Below, piece by piece: positions 6,766 through 10,000 of a DNA stretch of 10,000 bases. The stretch lies in the NCBI GenBank assembly GCA_020216845.1, contig JAIWNK010000027.1, positions 1 through 10,000 of the forward strand, given 5' to 3'. Below the pieces are notes generated by a model. It was given only the letters and a program-made list of their open reading frames with translations. It ran no database searches and was not told the DNA's origin. The stretch's first letter is position 1. The number at the start of each line of letters is the position of its first letter. Source of the DNA: Anaerolinea sp. GTDB lineage: Bacteria > Chloroflexota > Anaerolineae > Anaerolineales > Anaerolineaceae. The position numbers and the translations under genes are program-made.

Positions 6766-7731
6766 ATGAATAACCCAACCTTAATCCTATCGATTGGCGG
6801 TGGCATTGCCCTTGTCTTACTGATTGTGGGGATTGTTATTTCCATCCGCAGCGAACGCGCCGCGGTTGAGGAACGCATGGGCCGTTACCTCGACCCAATC
6901 GAACAAGAGCACATGGAAGCCATCAAGCGCACCCCGCTGACAGATTGGCTTAACAAAAGCGTCGAAAAATCATCCTATGGCAACAAAATTGCCCAAAACC
7001 TGGCTCGCGCAGATCTAAAAATCAAACCTGGCGAATACATTGCCCTCATGCTCATTGCAGCCTTCGGCGTTGGCGTCGTATTATGGTTCATTGGCGGGCG
7101 CAATATCATCGCTGGTGTCATCGGTGCGGTCATTGGCCTCTTCCTACCCAATTTCTACGTCAAACGTCAGCAAGGCAAACGCCTCATCCGCTTTAACGAT
7201 CAACTAGCCGACATGCTCAACCTGATGGTCAACGGCCTGCGCGCTGGTTTTTCAACCGTGCAAGCCATGGAAGCGATCAGCAAAGAACTTCCCCCGCCCA
7301 TCAGCGACGAATTCTTGCGCGTGGTGCAAGAAATGCAATTGGGCGTTCCAATGGAACGTGCCCTCGACAACCTTTTAGCACGCATTCCCAGCGATGACCT
7401 CGACCTGGTCATCACCGCCATTAACGTACAACGCGAAGTCGGTGGCAACCTGGCCGAAATCCTTGATACCATCTCGCACACCATTCGCGAACGCGTGCGC
7501 ATCAAAGGCGAAATTCGCGTCCTCACCACCCAAACAATGTATTCTGGCCGTTTCCTTTCGATGATGCCCGTCATCGTGCTCGCCATCCTCTACCTGCTCA
7601 ACCGTGACTACATGATGACTTTCTTCATCCCTGAAAACCGCCTATGCGGCTCCATTGCTCTGGGTGTGGGTGCAACGCTCATTGTAATTGGCTACTTAGT
7701 CATGAATAAAATTGCCGACATTGAGGTCTAA
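6766..7731 (+). CDS. tadB: Tad inner-membrane platform protein TadB
   Basis: The protein has 321 residues. TadB and TadC form the cytoplasmic-membrane platform on which the TadA motor acts. Membrane segments are visible at about 5-27, 91-109, 113-131, 264-280 and 295-315. The cytoplasmic T2SSF/GspF-like domain lies between (about 146-270), with the family pattern FNDQLADMLNLMVNGLRAGFS (143-163) and, later, INVQREVGGNLAEILDTISHTIRER (about 219-243). Both are typical of TadB. The start ATG has AAAGGTG (6755-6761) five bases upstream, a weaker ribosome binding site than those of its neighbours. It ends 15 bases before tadC. The paired order TadB then TadC directly after TadA matches Tad loci generally. 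Confidence 0.94.
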   Translation: MNNPTLILSIGGGIALVLLIVGIVISIRSERAAVEERMGRYLDPIEQEHMEAIKRTPLTDWLNKSVEKSSYGNKIAQNLARADLKIKPGEYIALMLIAAFGVGVVLWFIGGRNIIAGVIGAVIGLFLPNFYVKRQQGKRLIRFNDQLADMLNLMVNGLRAGFSTVQAMEAISKELPPPISDEFLRVVQEMQLGVPMERALDNLLARIPSDDLDLVITAINVQREVGGNLAEILDTISHTIRERVRIKGEIRVLTTQTMYSGRFLSMMPVIVLAILYLLNRDYMMTFFIPENRLCGSIALGVGATLIVIGYLVMNKIADIEV

Positions 7732-7746
7732 CACAAGGAGGCAGCA

Positions 7747-8697
7747 ATGACGATTATTATTATCCTGGTGCTGGTTGTCATTGGAATCGCAGTAGCACTG
7801 ACTGTCATTGGCCTGCGCCGTCCACAAGAATCGGATGATCGCGATCTGCTCAACCGGTTAAATGAATTTGCCGCGCGCGGTGAAGAAGTAGACCTGCGCA
7901 AACTTGAAATGTCACAATCGTTTACCGAACGCGTCATCTACCCCACCGCCCGCAAACTCGGTGAGCTCGCCATTCGCTTTACCCCGCAAAATGCATTGCA
8001 AGAAATCTCAAAAAAGCTTGAGCTTGCTGGCAGCCCCGCCAAACTAGATCCCACCATGATTCTGGCCATGCAATTCATTGCTGGCTTCATCTTTGGCGGT
8101 CTTGTCGCTCTGGTCTTCAGCGTAGGCACCCTCACCTGGCCAGCAAGCCGGGTCTTGCTTGTCACAATTGCTTTCGCCGGGCTAGGGTTTTATTTTCCAC
8201 AGCTATGGCTTAGCAGCAAAATCACTCGCCGACAAAAAGAAATTCGCAAAGCCATGCCAGATGCGCTTGACCTGTTGACCATTTGCGTTGAAGCCGGGTT
8301 AGGGTTCGATGCTGCCATGTCAAAAGTGAGCGAAAAATGGCAAACTGAGCTTTCTTTAGCATTTGCCCGTGCCATTCGCGAAATGCAACTCGGCAAAATG
8401 CGCCGTGAAGCCCTACGTGACATGGCGGACCGCATTGGCCTATCCGAGATGACCAGCTTTGTTGCCGCAGTCATCCAATCAGAAATGTTGGGCGTCAGCA
8501 TGTCCAAAGTGTTGCGCATCCAGTCAGATCAAATGCGCATCAAACGTCGTCAATTGGCAGAAGAAGAAGCTCACAAAGCCCCAATCAAAATGCTAATTCC
8601 GATGGGTTTGTTAATCTTTCCCTCTTTGATGATCGTTCTGTTAACCCCTGCAGCGCTCAAACTGATGCACTCAGCCTTAGGCGGCATGTTCAACTAG
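7747..8697 (+). CDS. tadC: Tad inner-membrane platform protein TadC
   Basis: The protein has 316 residues and is the partner and paralogue of TadB. Membrane helices are visible at about 2-22, 105-126, 134-154 and 281-301. The cytoplasmic T2SSF domain (about 168-295) contains MPDALDLLTICVEAGLGFDAA (170-190), the TadC signature that parallels the 'LRAGFS' motif of TadB, and FVAAVIQSEMLGVSMSKVLRIQSDQ (about 238-262). AAGGAGG (7735-7741) lies five bases before the ATG. The stop codon is 13 bases before the comF start. Minor pilin genes (tadE/tadF), which often follow tadC, are absent. Confidence 0.94.
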   Translation: MTIIIILVLVVIGIAVALTVIGLRRPQESDDRDLLNRLNEFAARGEEVDLRKLEMSQSFTERVIYPTARKLGELAIRFTPQNALQEISKKLELAGSPAKLDPTMILAMQFIAGFIFGGLVALVFSVGTLTWPASRVLLVTIAFAGLGFYFPQLWLSSKITRRQKEIRKAMPDALDLLTICVEAGLGFDAAMSKVSEKWQTELSLAFARAIREMQLGKMRREALRDMADRIGLSEMTSFVAAVIQSEMLGVSMSKVLRIQSDQMRIKRRQLAEEEAHKAPIKMLIPMGLLIFPSLMIVLLTPAALKLMHSALGGMFN

Positions 8698-8710
8698 AAC
8701 GGAGGAAGAT

Positions 8711-9472
8711 ATGCAATTGGTGGGACTGAAAAAGCCCCCCCTGCATGGTATCTATCACGCATTATGGAGCGCCGCTGACTGGCTCTACCCCCCAAATTGT
8801 AGCGGCTGTGGCAAATTTGGCCAACGATGGTGCCCTGCCTGTCAGGCACAGGTGCAAATCATTCAAGACCCGGTTTGCCCACAATGTGGCAATCCGCAGC
8901 CCAAGGCTGAACTATGCCCTTCTTGCCGTCACACCCCCCCACCCTATGCGGGGCTACGTTCCTGGGCTGCCTATCGCGAACCGGTGCGCCATGCAATTCA
9001 CCAACTCAAGTATGCGGGCGACATGGGCATAGCCGAAAGCTTCGGCAACAGCTTATTATCCGTCCTTGAAAAGCAAAACTGGAACATCGAATGTATAGTT
9101 CCTGTACCACTTAACCCCCACCGTCAGATGGAACGCGGCTATAATCAATCTATGCTACTCGCTCTACCGCTTGCAACCGCACTGCGTCTACCGTTACGCC
9201 CACAAGCATTGCTGCGCAAACGCGATACGCTCAGCCAAACCAAACTTTCAGCACAAGAACGCAAACAAAATCTGCTTGGTGCTTTTCAAGCCCAAGCAAA
9301 ATATATTCGAAATCAAACCGTGTTGTTGATTGATGATGTTACCACAACCGGAGCGACCCTCTGGGCTTGCGCACAAGCATTGCTCGAAGCCGGAGCGAAA
9401 AGCGTCTATGGTCTCACGCTGGCCCGCTCCCTCCTGCAAGCCGACAGCCCAGAAATTGCCGTTGCTGCTTAG
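8711..9472 (+). CDS. comF: ComF family protein (competence-associated phosphoribosyltransferase-like protein)
   Basis: The protein has 253 residues and lacks a signal peptide or transmembrane segment, so it should be cytoplasmic. Two N-terminal zinc-binding CxxC pairs (C30/C33 and C41/C44) are followed by a second zinc site (C56/C59 and C69/C72), all of the ComF type. The central motif IVPVPLNPHRQMERGYNQS (129-147) and the PRPP-loop segment VLLIDDVTTTGATLWAC (204-220) mark the type I phosphoribosyltransferase fold. In Bacillus and Haemophilus the ComF family is needed for natural transformation, where it is thought to act on incoming single-stranded DNA together with the uptake helicase. Some relatives have other roles. 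GGAGG (8701-8705) supports the start. It follows tadC by 13 bases and is probably co-transcribed with the Tad genes. No other competence genes (comEA, comEC, dprA) are in the window. Confidence 0.93.
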   Translation: MQLVGLKKPPLHGIYHALWSAADWLYPPNCSGCGKFGQRWCPACQAQVQIIQDPVCPQCGNPQPKAELCPSCRHTPPPYAGLRSWAAYREPVRHAIHQLKYAGDMGIAESFGNSLLSVLEKQNWNIECIVPVPLNPHRQMERGYNQSMLLALPLATALRLPLRPQALLRKRDTLSQTKLSAQERKQNLLGAFQAQAKYIRNQTVLLIDDVTTTGATLWACAQALLEAGAKSVYGLTLARSLLQADSPEIAVAA

Positions 9473-9513
9473 CAGCCCATCCTATCCATTTCACTATTCC
9501 TGAGGAGGAAGCC

Positions 9514-10000
9514 ATGGAAAACAAAATTGAAATCTTTGCACGAAACCTGGAAGTGACCGATCGCATCAAAGAATATGTGACCAAAAAAGTCTCCAAATTC
9601 GATCGGTTTTTAGGCGATATTGATGAGTCTCGCGTTGAGCTTTCTTATATCAAATCTGCCCGCAGCTCAGCCGATCGTCAGGTAGCACAAATTACGCTGC
9701 GCGGGCGCGGCTACGTTTTGCGCACCGAAGAGCGCGCTGACGACTTGTTTGCCGCCATTGATGCCGCCATTGACAAAATGCAGCGCCAAATCGAACGGCT
9801 AAAAGGCAAGCGTCAGGTTGGACGCGGTGATGGCACTCCCGCCTCCGAAGTAGCCCCCGTCGTTGAAGCGGAAGAAGAAGCCGAAAAACCGTTGATCGTC
9901 CGCCGCAAACAATTCACCCTCATCCCAATGGATGAGAACGAAGCCATTGAGCAAATGGCCTTGCTGGGTCATGAAAACTTCTTTATCTTCTACAACGCCA
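9514..10000 (+). CDS. hpf: Ribosome hibernation-promoting factor, long form, C-terminus outside the window
   Basis: The 162 residues visible comprise the N-terminal HPF/YfiA ribosome-binding domain (about 3-98: KIEIFARNLEVTDRIKEYV, VSKFDRFLGD, then ADDLFAAIDAAIDKMQRQIERLKGK), an acidic linker (about 104-124) and most of the C-terminal dimerisation domain. The latter starts near 126 with VRRKQFTLIPMDENEAIEQM and runs on through LGHENFFIFYNA. This marks the long form, which binds the 30S subunit and pairs ribosomes into inactive 100S dimers in stationary phase or stress. Long HPFs are usually about 180-200 residues, so a few dozen residues should be missing. AGGAGG (9503-9508) precedes the ATG. 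The gene lies 41 bases after comF with no terminator seen between. The order comF-hpf also occurs in Firmicutes, where secA often follows, and the same may hold beyond the right edge here. Confidence 0.95.
   Translation, partial: MENKIEIFARNLEVTDRIKEYVTKKVSKFDRFLGDIDESRVELSYIKSARSSADRQVAQITLRGRGYVLRTEERADDLFAAIDAAIDKMQRQIERLKGKRQVGRGDGTPASEVAPVVEAEEEAEKPLIVRRKQFTLIPMDENEAIEQMALLGHENFFIFYNA

Noticed and set aside
9464..9476. Small GCTGC/GCAGC hairpin over the comF stop codon as a terminator
   Set aside because: It has only five base pairs and no T-run after it, and hpf follows 41 bases after comF, so termination here is unlikely.

Overview
The window reads as a chromosomal segment from a bacterium of the phylum Chloroflexota, probably class Anaerolineae or a relative. 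This rests on three observations: the very short Flp pilin type, a Tad pilus locus that keeps CpaB but has no secretin gene, and the gene order. It is inference from remembered family patterns, not from a search. No RNA genes, insertion sequences, CRISPR arrays or prophage genes were seen.

The left part (1-2313) is transcribed leftwards. From its promoter it holds a 177-residue helical protein of unknown function, then an SPFH (stomatin/Band 7-like) protein that unusually ends in an excisionase-type helix-turn-helix. After a hairpin comes the 5' two thirds or so of sucC, the beta subunit of succinyl-CoA synthetase, which runs off the window's left edge.

A 235-base divergent promoter region (2314-2548) separates these from the rightward genes. 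First is a 48-codon Flp pilin gene with a near-consensus promoter, a near-perfect Shine-Dalgarno sequence, a stem-loop predicted at the 5' end of its transcript and a strong terminator-like hairpin behind it. A second promoter region near 2862-2910 then drives cpaB, cpaE/tadZ, tadA/cpaF, tadB, tadC, comF and the start of hpf. These are separated by only 11 to 41 bases, each with its own ribosome binding site.

Functionally the centre encodes a Tad (type IVb/Flp) pilus or secretion machine: the major pilin, an assembly protein with a SAF domain (CpaB), a receiver-plus-ParA-like localisation protein (CpaE/TadZ), the motor ATPase (TadA) and two inner-membrane platform proteins (TadB, TadC). The prepilin peptidase (TadV), the minor pilins (TadE/F) and any secretin are absent here. 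ComF, a DNA-uptake phosphoribosyltransferase-like protein, follows 13 bases after tadC, which suggests but does not prove a link between this pilus and competence. Long-form hpf encodes a ribosome-dimerising hibernation factor.

Most of the window is a recognisable, ordinary locus. The least explained parts are the SPFH-HTH/177-residue pair, the substituted P-loop of the CpaE ATPase beside an apparently functional receiver domain, and the regulatory layout around the pilin gene.
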